64,000 nucleotides of DNA from an uncultured Bacteroidota bacterium (GCA_903824665.1 CAIJXT010000033.1:62001-126000); one strand, 5' to 3'. Shown: positions 10,496 through 21,717, numbered from the stretch's first letter. Notes: generated by a model not told the origin, from the sequence alone. Translations and numbers: made by a program.

Positions 10496-11149
10496 ATGAA
10501 GGAAATATCTGTGCTCATAGAATGGCTGCGGCAACGACTCGGCGAGCCACTACCCGGATTGCGGGCTCAGGAGCTGATGATGGGGCGTGTGATTCCGCTG
10601 CCACGAACGGTGCCCGACAATGCGCGCCTCAGTGCGGTGCTGTGCCTGTTGTACCCGGAAAATGATGAGCTGCACATGCTGCTTATGAAGCGTATGGAAG
10701 ACCGCACCGCCCATAGCGGGCAGGTTAGTTTCCCCGGTGGCCGCTTTGAAGCCGGGGATGGCGATATGCAAACAACAGCACTCCGCGAAGCACATGAGGA
10801 AGTGGGCGTGCACCCTGCAATAGTAGATGTGGTAGGTGCACTCACCCCGTTGTACATACCCGTCAGCAACTTTAACGTGTTTCCCTATGTGGGCTTTGTC
10901 AATCATCGGCCCGATCTGAACCTGAACAGGCATGAGGTATCTCACGTTATAGCTGCACCACTCAGCGATCTGCTGCACGACGGCCGCAAAACTGTAGCCG
11001 ATGTTTCCTCCCCCATTATGCCCGGGCTGATACGGAATGTACGCGCCTATCGCCTCGACGACGGCACCATAATCTGGGGTGCAACAGCCATGATCATCAG
11101 CGAGCTGGAAACAATACTGAAGGAATTTGCAGGGAACGGCACCTCATAA
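10496..11149 (+). CDS. NUDIX hydrolase (CoA pyrophosphatase-like)
   Basis: Nudix box GGRFEAGDGDMQTTALREAHEEVGV; QVSFPGG. Confidence 0.9.
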   Translation: MKEISVLIEWLRQRLGEPLPGLRAQELMMGRVIPLPRTVPDNARLSAVLCLLYPENDELHMLLMKRMEDRTAHSGQVSFPGGRFEAGDGDMQTTALREAHEEVGVHPAIVDVVGALTPLYIPVSNFNVFPYVGFVNHRPDLNLNRHEVSHVIAAPLSDLLHDGRKTVADVSSPIMPGLIRNVRAYRLDDGTIIWGATAMIISELETILKEFAGNGTS

Positions 11150-11233
11150 TTAAAAAATGACCCTAATTCAGGAAAAGCGCATTTCGGGCGTGTTTTCCTT
11201 TTTCTTTTTAACTTTTTAGCTTTTTCTTTTTAA

Positions 11234-11241
11234 TACCTTTG
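11234..11241 (+). promoter_or_regulatory. Bacteroidota -7 element TACCTTTG upstream of dxr
   Basis: Exact TAnnTTTG match, 30 bp before the ATG. Confidence 0.5.
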
Positions 11242-11271
11242 GGGTTCTGTAAATTTTTTTAAAAGAGGGGC

Positions 11272-12441
11272 ATGAAGCGTATAGCGATATTGGGGTCAAC
11301 GGGTTCGATCGGCACACAGGCTTTGGAAGTGGTGTCGGCAAATCCGGGGCTGTTGCAGGTAGAGGTGCTGAGCGCCCACCGCAACAGTGCATTGCTCATA
11401 GAGCAGGCCAAAAAATTTAAGCCCAATGCGGTTGTAGTAACCGATGAAACCAAGTACAAGGAAGTAAAGGACGCATTGCTTATGCTGCCCATAAAGGTAT
11501 TTTCGGGTCACCAGGCCCTTGCCGATGTGGTACAATGGGACACTGTAGATATAGTACTGGGAGCCATAGTGGGCTTTGCTGGCCTGCACTCTATACTTGC
11601 AGCCATTGATGCGGGCAAACGAATAGCGCTCGCCAACAAAGAAACACTGGTTGTAGCCGGCGAGCTGGTGATGAAACGCGCAACAGAAAAAAGAGCTGCT
11701 ATCATTCCGGTTGACAGCGAACACTCGGCCATATTTCAGTGCCTGGTGGGTGAAGATCTGAATACCGTAGACAAAGTAATACTTACGGCTTCAGGCGGGC
11801 CATTTCTGGGTCGCAAACCTAACTACCTGGTGAATGTAAAGGCATCGCACGCACTGCAGCACCCCAACTGGTCTATGGGTGCCAAAATATCGATAGATAG
11901 TGCGACATTGATGAATAAGGGACTGGAGATGATAGAGGCCAAATGGCTCTTTGGCCTGCGCAATGAGCAGGTTGATGTGATAGTACATCCGCAATCTGTG
12001 ATACACAGCATGGTACAGTTTACTGATGGGTCTGTAAAATCGCAGATGGGCTTGCCCGATATGAAATTGCCCATACAATATGCGCTGGCATACCCTGTGC
12101 GCCTGCCCAACAATTACAAGCGTGTAGACTTCAGAGAACATAACAAGCTCACCTTTGAGCCGGCAGACTACAAAACATTCCGCAACCTGGCCATCGCAAA
12201 AGACGCAATGTACCGTGGCGGTAATGCGCCCTGCGTGCTCAATGCAGCCAACGAAGTGATGGTACATGCTTTCCTGCAAAACAAAGTAGGCTTTCTGGAA
12301 ATGAGTGATATGATAGAGAAAACGCTTGAAAGCGTTTCCTTCATTGAACATCCCGAACTGGACGACTACCACAACAGCGATACCGAAGCCAGAGAATATG
12401 CTGCCGAATTTGTGAAGAAAAGCCAGCTGTCTATGTACTAA
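11272..12441 (+). CDS. dxr: 1-deoxy-D-xylulose-5-phosphate reductoisomerase
   Basis: IAILGSTGSIGTQALEV; IPVDSEHSAIFQCL; MNKGLEMIEAKWLF. Confidence 0.97.
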   Translation: MKRIAILGSTGSIGTQALEVVSANPGLLQVEVLSAHRNSALLIEQAKKFKPNAVVVTDETKYKEVKDALLMLPIKVFSGHQALADVVQWDTVDIVLGAIVGFAGLHSILAAIDAGKRIALANKETLVVAGELVMKRATEKRAAIIPVDSEHSAIFQCLVGEDLNTVDKVILTASGGPFLGRKPNYLVNVKASHALQHPNWSMGAKISIDSATLMNKGLEMIEAKWLFGLRNEQVDVIVHPQSVIHSMVQFTDGSVKSQMGLPDMKLPIQYALAYPVRLPNNYKRVDFREHNKLTFEPADYKTFRNLAIAKDAMYRGGNAPCVLNAANEVMVHAFLQNKVGFLEMSDMIEKTLESVSFIEHPELDDYHNSDTEAREYAAEFVKKSQLSMY

Positions 12442-12587
12442 CGGTACTGCCGCACTATACTGGCAGCCAAATACAACATCAATTACAAAAAAACCGCCGG
12501 TCGCTTTCAACCATCAATCCGACACTATCTACTAACGACTATCTACTTTTTACTTTCGACTAACGACTTTATACTATCTACTAAAAA

Positions 12588-13970
12588 ATGCATTTAGACA
12601 CCATACTTTTAATGTCAGGCACCACTGTAAAGGTGTTGCAATTGTTCGTAGCCTTGTCATTGCTCATTGTACTGCATGAGTTCGGGCATTACTTTTTTGC
12701 CCGCCTTTTCAAAACGAGGGTTGAGAAGTTCTACCTCTTTTTCGACTTTCTTTTTCCGTTCTCCGGTCTGCTCAATTTTTCATTGTTCAAAAAGACAAAA
12801 GGCGATACAGAATATGGCATAGGATGGTTTCCGCTGGGTGGTTACGTGAAAATAGCCGGAATGGTTGATGAAAGCATGGACAAGGAGCAGATGGCATTGC
12901 CACCTCAGCCATGGGAGTACCGCAGCAAGAAGCCATACCAGCGCCTGTTTATCATGCTGGGTGGTATTATCGTAAACGTACTGCTGGCCATAGTGATCTA
13001 TATTGCCGTGTTCAGTATTTATGGAGAGGAATACCTGCCCGCACAGGCCGCAAAATACGGTATTGCAGTAGATAGCTCGGCAAAAGTGATGGGTCTGCGT
13101 AATGGCGATATGATCAAGGCTATAGACGGCGTACCGGTTACCCGTTTCGAGCGCATTGTATCGGCAATAGTACTCGACGAAGCAAAAGTGATACAGGTAG
13201 AGCGCGACGGTCAGAATGTAAATGTTCCTGTTACAGAAGGCACCGTTCATTCTATTGTCACAGGCACTAAGGGTTCATTCATTACCCCGCGTATGCCTAT
13301 CGTAGTTGATGATGTGACGAAAGGCACACAAGCATTCACCATGGGCCTGAAAAAGGGTGATAGTGTTATTGCTATGAATGGCATTCCTACTCCCTTCTAT
13401 GATCAGTACGATAGTATAAAACGCACTATTGCCGGCCAACCGGTAACGCTTACCGTGATCAGGAACAACCAACCAATGGAGCTGAAAGGCACCATGCCCG
13501 CCGATAAGATATTGGGCTTCTACCGTGTGATGGATGTCGACAGGTTCTTTGCACTGGAACAGATCAAGTATGGCCCTATACAGGCAATAGGCAAGGGTGT
13601 AACTTACACCTACGACCAGTTTGGCAATTACATCCGTCAGTTCAAGCTGATGTTTACCTCTAAGGAGATTAAGACCAGCGAAAGTCTGGGTGGCATCATC
13701 AGCTTTGGCAAAATATTCCCTGCTGAGTTCGATATGCAGCGGTTCCTGATGCTTACCGCATTCGTTTCCATTATCCTCGCTTTCATGAATCTGCTACCCA
13801 TTCCCGGTCTCGATGGCGGGTATGTGATCTTCCTGCTTTGGGAAATGATCACCGGCAAGCAGGTGAGTGAAAAAGTGATGGAACGCGCTACAACCGTGGG
13901 TCTCATTCTGCTCCTTACACTGATGGTGTACGCCAACGGCCTGGATATCTTCAGGCTGTTCAAGAACTAA
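12588..13970 (+). CDS. rseP: RIP metalloprotease RseP (site-2 protease)
   Basis: HEFGHYFFARLF zinc site, PDZ region, LLPIPGLDGGYV. Confidence 0.94.
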   Translation: MHLDTILLMSGTTVKVLQLFVALSLLIVLHEFGHYFFARLFKTRVEKFYLFFDFLFPFSGLLNFSLFKKTKGDTEYGIGWFPLGGYVKIAGMVDESMDKEQMALPPQPWEYRSKKPYQRLFIMLGGIIVNVLLAIVIYIAVFSIYGEEYLPAQAAKYGIAVDSSAKVMGLRNGDMIKAIDGVPVTRFERIVSAIVLDEAKVIQVERDGQNVNVPVTEGTVHSIVTGTKGSFITPRMPIVVDDVTKGTQAFTMGLKKGDSVIAMNGIPTPFYDQYDSIKRTIAGQPVTLTVIRNNQPMELKGTMPADKILGFYRVMDVDRFFALEQIKYGPIQAIGKGVTYTYDQFGNYIRQFKLMFTSKEIKTSESLGGIISFGKIFPAEFDMQRFLMLTAFVSIILAFMNLLPIPGLDGGYVIFLLWEMITGKQVSEKVMERATTVGLILLLTLMVYANGLDIFRLFKN

Positions 13971-14056
13971 GGCAGCAGGTACTATAGTCATTTGGTGTCC
14001 GATACCGGGGCAGTAACGCAGATGCACCAGATTGGCTTTTTTGTATATTGCGGTTC

Positions 14057-15199
14057 ATGCAACTCCCACAAAAACACTCGAACACCGGCACCAGCATTTT
14101 TGCTGTAATGAGCGGTCTGGCAACGCAGCACAATGCCATAAACCTGTCGCAGGGATTTCCGGATTTCAATATCGACGACCGCCTCGCAGCCGCACTGAGC
14201 GAGGCTGCAATGAAGGGATACAACCAGTACGCGCCAATGCCAGGGCTACCCATGTTCAGAAACGCCATTTGCGCCGATCTCAAAACACGATATGGTGTTA
14301 GTGTAGACCCTGATACAGAGCTGACCATAACCCCGGGAGCTACATACGGGATCTTTACTGCATTCACAGCAATACTTGTACCCGGCGACGAAGTGATAGT
14401 GCTGGAACCTGCCTATGACAGCTATGTTCCCAATATAGAAACCAATGGCGCCAGGGCTGTGGTTGTGCCGCTAATGGCACCAGGCTTTGGAGTAGATTGG
14501 GACAGGGTAAAAGCAACGGTATCCCCACGAACCAAAGCCATTATTGTAAACACGCCACACAATCCCACAGGGGCTGTGTGGAGCATGGACGATTGGAACC
14601 AACTGGCTGCCATAGTGCGTGATACCGATATTTTCATTCTGTCTGACGAGGTGTATGAGCAGCTCATCTTCGACGGTGGCCGCCACTACAGTGTACTGCA
14701 GCACGATGAGTTGCGGGCCCGTAGTTTTGCGCTATATTCATTTGGCAAAGTATTCAACAACACCGGCTGGAAAATGGGTTATTGCGTTGCCCCACCAGCC
14801 TTCACACAGGCGTTCAGGCGCATACACCAGTTTCTGTGCTTCTCTGTAAACACCCCAGCTCAATATGCGCTTACACAGCACCTGGCAGACAAACTGCAAC
14901 CTATTCATGAGGTAATGCAGGCAAAACGCGACCTATTCCTTTCACTCCTATCTGACACCCCTTTTACCATTCACCAACCCGCTCGTGGCAGCTATTTTCA
15001 GGTAGCCAGCTATGAACGAATCAGTGATCTGCCTGACAAGGAGTTCGCCATCTGGCTGACCGAAAACTATGGTGTAGCCACCATACCGCTAAGTGCCTTT
15101 TATAGCAACGGTCATGATGATAAACTGATCCGGTTCTGCTTTGCCAAGAAGGAGGAAACACTCACAGAAGCCGCCGCCAGACTACGACAGGTGCGATAG
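14057..15199 (+). CDS. PLP-dependent methionine/kynurenine-type aminotransferase
   Basis: INLSQGFPDFNID, NTPHNPTGAVW, SDEVYEQLIFDG, SFGKVFNNTGWKMGY. ATG at 14057 preferred over the TTG at 14048. Confidence 0.92.
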   Translation: MQLPQKHSNTGTSIFAVMSGLATQHNAINLSQGFPDFNIDDRLAAALSEAAMKGYNQYAPMPGLPMFRNAICADLKTRYGVSVDPDTELTITPGATYGIFTAFTAILVPGDEVIVLEPAYDSYVPNIETNGARAVVVPLMAPGFGVDWDRVKATVSPRTKAIIVNTPHNPTGAVWSMDDWNQLAAIVRDTDIFILSDEVYEQLIFDGGRHYSVLQHDELRARSFALYSFGKVFNNTGWKMGYCVAPPAFTQAFRRIHQFLCFSVNTPAQYALTQHLADKLQPIHEVMQAKRDLFLSLLSDTPFTIHQPARGSYFQVASYERISDLPDKEFAIWLTENYGVATIPLSAFYSNGHDDKLIRFCFAKKEETLTEAAARLRQVR

Positions 15200-15229
15200 T
15201 TGAGGTAATCTACATTTCCTTAAAACAAC

Positions 15230-15259
15230 AAGGGCTGTCGCTTTGAAACGACAGCCCTT
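15230..15259. terminator. bidirectional terminator between convergent genes
   Basis: AAGGGCTGTCG-CTTTGAAA-CGACAGCCCTT, perfect 11-bp stem, followed by T's. Confidence 0.85.
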
Positions 15260-15280
15260 TTACAATTCGGTATTATTGAA

Positions 15281-17347
15281 CTATTTTTTTACCAGCACCA
15301 GCATTACATTGTTGAAATCGGCGGCGGTATTGTATACCTGGCGGAAACGTTCAAACTCGAACACCGGGAAGTGCAACTGAGCATAAGACTCATTGACTGT
15401 AATGATCATCTTGTCACCATTTTTATTATCCTTTACAAGTTGATAATCAGCATTGAAGCTGATCACATTGTCCAGATTGCCATTCAGATAATCTGCATTC
15501 AGCCTTACCGCATCAGGGTTGAGTATTTTGTATCCTTTGGGGATGTTTATAGTAATAGTGCGGCGGAATGAGTGCGGGTATTGCAGGTCTACCGGCATAA
15601 TCCGCTGGCGCTCTTCATAAATATCTTCCTGCTCACCTATCAGCGAACCTACTTTTACCAGATATCTATTGCCGGCCTTGTTGACCAGCGAAGACAATGT
15701 TGCGGATGCATACAGTGTAAGCGGCTTGCCAGTGTAGTAGTTAGACACATCGTCGTTAGAGAAAGTATAACTGGTGACTTCACCCGGGTTGCTCGTCAAC
15801 TCCAGGATACCATTTACATACTTCTTCATATTCTCCGGGCGTACAAATGGCAATTGAGTACGGATACCGGCCGAAGACATACCATACCACTCATGCGATA
15901 CATCGACCCTTGCGTCCATGTCCTTGGTAAACGATACCGAAGCATGCAGATCATGCCTGTTTTCGCTTGCCGGCAATGGCGTTATACGCCTTACTTTGTA
16001 AAGCGGTCCGTTGGGTTCACCCTTCTGCGGAATAGTACAGAAAATGCCCTTGCTCGCAGCTACTTCTTCAGGCACTATGGGGAAGCGCAGTGATATAGCC
16101 GTAGGGCTGAGGAATTTTTTCTGATTGGGGAAGTAGATCAGCGTATAGTTCAGTCCGCGCCAGCTTTCAAACGCAGCATCGATATGAATTTCGCTACGAT
16201 CCCATGCCCATCCTATTTCGTGTTTTACACCAGCTTGTGTTAAGCATGCCGCAAACAGGCGGATGTATCCTTTGTAGCTTGCGGCTCTTTTGGCGAGGAT
16301 GGTGTCTACAACATCGCGCATGTCTTCGTAACCGGCAGAATAAACAGACATGGAACGCCTCTCGCGCGCGGCGATTACTTCCTTACGCTCTTCATAGCCA
16401 ACATACGGATACAGTACGATCTTCTTCTTTATACCCTGCTCTATCTTGCGAATGTTCGTCATTTCGTCGCCATTGGCAAGTACACCCAACTCCGATAAAA
16501 ACTCATTTACAGCACCGCGCTCTTTGGCCGTCAACTTGTAATTTTCGTCGAACAGTTTGCGGGCAAGGTTGTTGTATGTATTCAGCTTTATCTTCTCCTC
16601 GTTGTCATTGTTATAATAGCTCACACGGTATTCAAACGCCATTGTGTGCAGATCGTAGAAACTGTTCTTCTCCTTAAGCAAAGCCGGTATGTCGTTGATC
16701 TCTGCCTTGTATTGCAGGCGATTGTTCATCAGCTCAGGCGTAAGGTCCGGAAAACCATTGTGAGCCTTACCTTCCACTACCATATTCTTGCGGTAAGAAA
16801 GCAGGAATCGTGTTTTCGCAACGGGAATATCAAACTGAAACTCCTCGTTACCAAAATTGTCATTCGGATTGATCTCTTTCACCAGATACTCGATCTCCGA
16901 ATTCTTTTCTACTCCCTCCATTGGCAATACAACCACATAATGCCCTTCGTCGTTCATGCCAATCAGGATTCGGTGCTTGTCAATAACACTGATTTTACCT
17001 GAAGGAGAAATGGTACGAGCCCTGATTGTTGGCACCTTGGTACCCAGCTTCAGCGGTATACCTACAGTGCTATAACGGGCAATACCACGGCTGTCGAGTA
17101 CCTTGATAAGCACATGTTTGGTAGAATGTTTTACGATATGTCCACCTTCAACCCGGTAATCGATTTTAACTTCATTGAGCAACATAACAGCGGGCTGTGT
17201 AGCATGCTCAGGAGGTACAGGGTGAACTATAGGCGTGTCGGCCCATTCCACCCATCTCGGGTTTTGCTGGAGGTATAGTTTTTTCTGAGCAGTAACCGTA
17301 AGTGCCACTACAGAAAACAGGATAACTAATGCAGAGATTTTTTTCAT
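15281..17347 (-). CDS. DUF3857/transglutaminase-like secreted protein
   Basis: Signal peptide; DUF3857-like N-terminus (HSTKHVLIKVLDSRGIARY); transglutaminase-like central region. Confidence 0.75.
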   Translation of the reverse strand: MKKISALVILFSVVALTVTAQKKLYLQQNPRWVEWADTPIVHPVPPEHATQPAVMLLNEVKIDYRVEGGHIVKHSTKHVLIKVLDSRGIARYSTVGIPLKLGTKVPTIRARTISPSGKISVIDKHRILIGMNDEGHYVVVLPMEGVEKNSEIEYLVKEINPNDNFGNEEFQFDIPVAKTRFLLSYRKNMVVEGKAHNGFPDLTPELMNNRLQYKAEINDIPALLKEKNSFYDLHTMAFEYRVSYYNNDNEEKIKLNTYNNLARKLFDENYKLTAKERGAVNEFLSELGVLANGDEMTNIRKIEQGIKKKIVLYPYVGYEERKEVIAARERRSMSVYSAGYEDMRDVVDTILAKRAASYKGYIRLFAACLTQAGVKHEIGWAWDRSEIHIDAAFESWRGLNYTLIYFPNQKKFLSPTAISLRFPIVPEEVAASKGIFCTIPQKGEPNGPLYKVRRITPLPASENRHDLHASVSFTKDMDARVDVSHEWYGMSSAGIRTQLPFVRPENMKKYVNGILELTSNPGEVTSYTFSNDDVSNYYTGKPLTLYASATLSSLVNKAGNRYLVKVGSLIGEQEDIYEERQRIMPVDLQYPHSFRRTITINIPKGYKILNPDAVRLNADYLNGNLDNVISFNADYQLVKDNKNGDKMIITVNESYAQLHFPVFEFERFRQVYNTAADFNNVMLVLVKK

Positions 17348-17356
17348 ATAGCCTTA

Positions 17357-19303
17357 TTATTTGGCAGTTAGCACTACAGTTTCTTTGTATTGTTCTTTCA
17401 GACCATCAACTAATTTGTTGTTTGCAGCAAACTGTGCAGGGTCTATCTTCATTGTCTTGAGCTCGTAAACCTTTTTGAGTGTAACGGTCTTGCTTTTAGG
17501 GTCGGATGTATAGGTAAAGCTGTAGTTCCACAATCCATCAACACTTCCTTTTGCTGCTTTGGGCAGGTAAGTAACACGGTATCCGTCGGGAATATTGAGT
17601 GTTACTGTCTCCCGGATGATTTCTTTGTGCGGATGGTAGGCTGCTACATTGCGGTCTTCCTCCGTAACACGCAGATCCAGGAACGGACGGTTTACATTCA
17701 TGTTTACAAAATAGTCTTTCTTCACCTGCTGTACATAACCACCCAGTGTATAATCAGCGTTAAGCGATACTTCTTTATCGCCCGATCCTGATGCATTGAT
17801 ATCATAGCGCTTCAAGAGGAACTTATGATTGCCAATAGCCGCCAGACTGCGTACAAGCTCGTCTTTTTCTTCCTTACGGCGAATGTAAGCCAGTGCATCG
17901 CCGATCTCCCATGCCGGGTAGCCCGTGTATTGCTTGCTGGTAGATCCGTTTACGTCGTTGTAAGAGAGGTTCATCGTTGTGTTCATTGTGGTCACACTGC
18001 GCGACGATGGCTCTTCTGGGATCTTCACAATTTTATAGTCCCTGTCATTCAGCATGATCATCGCTTCTTTACCTTGTATATCCCAGCGGTTGGTGCCCAA
18101 TGGCTGCACATGGCTGGTACCATCAGGAAACATCCACTCACCATCAATCTTTACCGCACAGATCATGTGATTATACAGGTTTTGCGTCTGTATTTCATCA
18201 TGAGTATATGGCTTGTCGTTAGTACCTATTACAGCAAAATATGCCGGAATGCCGGCCTTCTGACACATAGCCATTATGATGCTGGACATGTCTTTACAAT
18301 CTCCGTACATCCTTTTACACACTGTATCGGCCGGATTAGGTACAAAACCATCACGATCCTCGAGGTAAAGCATTTCGTAGTGAAAGTTATCCTGAACCCA
18401 GTCGTAAATGCGGGCTACTTTTTCACGGTCTGAGTAAGCATGGCGGGTAAGCTCAGCAGTCTTCCTGTTCAGGAACGAATCTGTTTTCAGGTTCATACCC
18501 CGCACGTAAGAGTATTTGTGCTTGTGGTGGGCATCCATACTGCCAGTCATCAGCGAGTCTTTTTTGGCACCGGGGAAGCGGAACGAAATAACGTAAGGAA
18601 TAACGTGCGTCATGTAATACAGCGGAGACGGTACATTGTCATATTCCTTTTCAGCAGGCAGGTTGGCGGCCGAGAATCGATAGGTAATCGTACCGCCATT
18701 ATCAGTAACAGATCTTTGGATTCTGCTGGTATCTGCGCCTTTTACCAGAAATCCCATCTTTACATACTTTGGTACAGTTACTTCGTATACCGAGTTGATT
18801 GTTGGCACGTCGTTGCCAAAATGAAAACCAGATAACATTCGCAACTCCTCATGCACCGTAGTAGAAGTAGTACGGGTAACTGTCTTGCGGGTGATACCAG
18901 TATAATTCAAACTCACTTTGCCATTCTTATCGAGATTCTTCACCACCCTGTAATCATTCTTTTCAGGTATATACGCAGTAGCATCGGCCTGAATCAGGTA
19001 GCTGAATGTACCACCGGGAATGCCTTCGCCATTGAATGTGTTGAGTGACTTTTCGCTGATGAACAATTTCTCTGCTACAGTGGTTGTAGAGGCTGTAAGT
19101 TGTCCGTCTTCCTCTTTAATAATCAGCGTGTGTTTGTCGTCGGTATATACGGCATGCTCGTTGCTGTACTTAGCCGCAATGCTGTCATATTTCTGACGTT
19201 TCAGCGACAACTGCGCCTGCACAGCACCCGACAGACCCATAGCCGCCATAAGCAGGCATAAAGTCTTGTGCTGCCATTGTATATGTATCCTGGCGTTACT
19301 CAT
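17357..19303 (-). CDS. DUF3857 + transglutaminase-like secreted protein
   Basis: Signal peptide; KRMYGDCKDMSSIIMAMCQKAGIPAYFAVIGT transglutaminase core. Confidence 0.85.
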   Translation of the reverse strand: MSNARIHIQWQHKTLCLLMAAMGLSGAVQAQLSLKRQKYDSIAAKYSNEHAVYTDDKHTLIIKEEDGQLTASTTTVAEKLFISEKSLNTFNGEGIPGGTFSYLIQADATAYIPEKNDYRVVKNLDKNGKVSLNYTGITRKTVTRTTSTTVHEELRMLSGFHFGNDVPTINSVYEVTVPKYVKMGFLVKGADTSRIQRSVTDNGGTITYRFSAANLPAEKEYDNVPSPLYYMTHVIPYVISFRFPGAKKDSLMTGSMDAHHKHKYSYVRGMNLKTDSFLNRKTAELTRHAYSDREKVARIYDWVQDNFHYEMLYLEDRDGFVPNPADTVCKRMYGDCKDMSSIIMAMCQKAGIPAYFAVIGTNDKPYTHDEIQTQNLYNHMICAVKIDGEWMFPDGTSHVQPLGTNRWDIQGKEAMIMLNDRDYKIVKIPEEPSSRSVTTMNTTMNLSYNDVNGSTSKQYTGYPAWEIGDALAYIRRKEEKDELVRSLAAIGNHKFLLKRYDINASGSGDKEVSLNADYTLGGYVQQVKKDYFVNMNVNRPFLDLRVTEEDRNVAAYHPHKEIIRETVTLNIPDGYRVTYLPKAAKGSVDGLWNYSFTYTSDPKSKTVTLKKVYELKTMKIDPAQFAANNKLVDGLKEQYKETVVLTAK

Positions 19304-19515
19304 TTTAGTAAAGTATTAATTCGTAAAACAGTCTCAGTATGAAACAGGGGTATAAATATAATGATAAAAAGACAGTAGTCAAGTTTTCTACGGAAAAAGA
19401 ACATGGAAGGGCATTCCCGGCCTGTTACATAGGTCATATAAAACATACATTTTATGTATTTTTTGACAGGGTTTTAGGTTGCTTTCTATCCAAAAACATA
19501 CCGGACATTCCAGCA

Positions 19516-21633
19516 TTATTGAGACAAAACAAAAGCTCCATTTCTGGCTACACTATGAAAATTTACCCTTGCCTGCTGCGCCATGGCTTCCAGCCTGCGC
19601 AACTGCGCATCCGAAAAACTGCCACCGGCTACTATTGTCCCCGGCGAGCATAAATGTAGTAGTTGCTCCGCATCGGCGTATTCATATTGGTTGAGTACCA
19701 GGTAATCGGCATGAAATGGTGCCGCGGGCACAACATCCCCATCCAATATCAAAACAGTTTTTCCTCCAACAACAAAAAGATCATGGTAATCAGATGGCGA
19801 TTGCTGCCACGCCCGCCAGAACGTATGTGCAGGCTTCGAGGCATAGTTTGCATCCTCGCAGTGCACAGTATCTGTTCTGATGACCCGGAAGCGCGCACCG
19901 GTAATCGATTCTATGTGGGTGAAATCTGAGGTATTATATATCACCAGTCGCTGTTGTTGCAACCGGGCCCACTCGCTCAGGCATAAAGAAAACATGAGTA
20001 TACACGCAGCCGACAAAGCCGTGAATAATGCCCGTTTGTATTGCCGCAGCCACCAGAATGAGACACCCGCCACGATTATATAGACCACAATGGTCTCGAA
20101 ACCACTCAGTACCAGGTACCCGAACGACTCAGGCCCGGCACCCTGCAGCATATCTACTATTCCGCCAAAAACATCGACCCCAAATCGTATAGCCGAGGCT
20201 ATCAGTTCCGCCACAGCTGGCAAACTACCCACCACAACCAGCACCATGCCCGCTATCAGTACCAACCCCATAAACACATAGGCTGCCACATTAGCTACGA
20301 TGAACATGACGGGGAAGGCGTGAAAATGAAAAATGACGAGGGGTGCCACCAGCAACTCCGCAGCAATACTCATCGCAACTACGCCCCACAACTTGCCGGT
20401 CAATGTGTACACAGCTCGCCGCACCCACCCCACTTTACTCCCACCCACAATGCTGACTCCCGTCGCAGGCAACAGATCGAAAATGGGTTTGTAGAATAGT
20501 AAAATAGAGAGCACTGCGATGCACGACAACTGAAAACCCACAGAAAACAACCATGCGGGCTGCACAAACAGCAAAATAAAGGCTGTCGCAAGGAGCTGAT
20601 TGATACTGTTTGAAGGTCTTTGAAGCATTATGCCAAATGCCAGAATGGAGAACATCATCGCCGCGCGCGTGGCCGAGGGCTGTGCTCCGGCCATCAGCAC
20701 ATAAAGCCACACAACCGGAAAAGCGATAGCATACTTCACCCACAAATACCTGCGGTGCCTGAGCCAGCGCAGCAAAAATGCGATGACCATAAAGAAAATG
20801 GCAACATTGCCACCGGAGATGGCTATTATATGTACAATACCCGTTTCTGAATAGGCATGACGCAGTTCTTCGTCCAGATTCACCTCGTCGCCCACAATCA
20901 TAGCCTGCAGCAAACCCATAGCTTTGTGGCCGCCCAGGTACCGGGCCAGTTGCAGCATGCACCAGTTGTGTGCCCGCTCTGTAAGCGGCTGCGCGTGTTC
21001 ATTCACCGGCCCAAAAACCAGTATGTCTGCTGCGGGGCACCACTGACGGTACCGAATGTTGTTTCGTGCGCAATAGGCAGCATAACTGAATTCAAACGGA
21101 TTACCGGCATCGGTCAGGGCTTCCCATCGTCCGGGCAGCAGCAGCGTATCGCCCCGGTGCACTACAGTGGAGGAGTCATTTTTTGCCACATATACAAATG
21201 CCTTACCAACAGTATACGCAACCCTCCCACCGTCAACACAGCCTATGATATCGACTGTCAGTTTCCACGAGTTGTCCTTTTCTGCTGGCGTAGCCGCTAC
21301 CCTGGCCAACCACTTTGCATTCGGCGAAAGGTGATAACCAAACCATTCAGGATCATTGCGCACATCGTTGGCTGCGCTGATTGAGCCGCCACAGCCAAAT
21401 AGGAAACCCACCATGCAGACCATTACCACCCCATCGCTATGCAGTGCCTGCTGCAGCAAAAGGGGAATCAGCAGTAGTACCGAAACCAATGCGACTCCTG
21501 CATAACAGTAAATAGTTGACAGATGCCAGGGGAGATAAAAATAGGCCAGAATACCCGCCAAAAAAGGCAGCAGCAGACGAAAAAAAGGCGCAGTTTCCCA
21601 GATATAGGCGTTATGGCGTGGCCAGCGATTCAT
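19516..21633 (-). CDS. comEC: ComEC/Rec2 family competence/internalisation protein
   Basis: SETGIVHIIAISGGNVAIFFMVIAFLLRW, AGAQPSATRAAMMFSI, multiple TM helices. Confidence 0.9.
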   Translation of the reverse strand: MNRWPRHNAYIWETAPFFRLLLPFLAGILAYFYLPWHLSTIYCYAGVALVSVLLLIPLLLQQALHSDGVVMVCMVGFLFGCGGSISAANDVRNDPEWFGYHLSPNAKWLARVAATPAEKDNSWKLTVDIIGCVDGGRVAYTVGKAFVYVAKNDSSTVVHRGDTLLLPGRWEALTDAGNPFEFSYAAYCARNNIRYRQWCPAADILVFGPVNEHAQPLTERAHNWCMLQLARYLGGHKAMGLLQAMIVGDEVNLDEELRHAYSETGIVHIIAISGGNVAIFFMVIAFLLRWLRHRRYLWVKYAIAFPVVWLYVLMAGAQPSATRAAMMFSILAFGIMLQRPSNSINQLLATAFILLFVQPAWLFSVGFQLSCIAVLSILLFYKPIFDLLPATGVSIVGGSKVGWVRRAVYTLTGKLWGVVAMSIAAELLVAPLVIFHFHAFPVMFIVANVAAYVFMGLVLIAGMVLVVVGSLPAVAELIASAIRFGVDVFGGIVDMLQGAGPESFGYLVLSGFETIVVYIIVAGVSFWWLRQYKRALFTALSAACILMFSLCLSEWARLQQQRLVIYNTSDFTHIESITGARFRVIRTDTVHCEDANYASKPAHTFWRAWQQSPSDYHDLFVVGGKTVLILDGDVVPAAPFHADYLVLNQYEYADAEQLLHLCSPGTIVAGGSFSDAQLRRLEAMAQQARVNFHSVARNGAFVLSQ

Positions 21634-21717
21634 GTATGGCTATTGCAGACAAGATATAGCTTTTCAAATAAAAGAAACAATCCATGAAATTCGGGAAAAT
21701 ATCGGAGATAACTCGCC

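Noticed and set aside
19516-21633. Possible active natural-competence locus
   Set aside because: ComEC homologue alone is widespread in this phylum; no other competence genes nearby.
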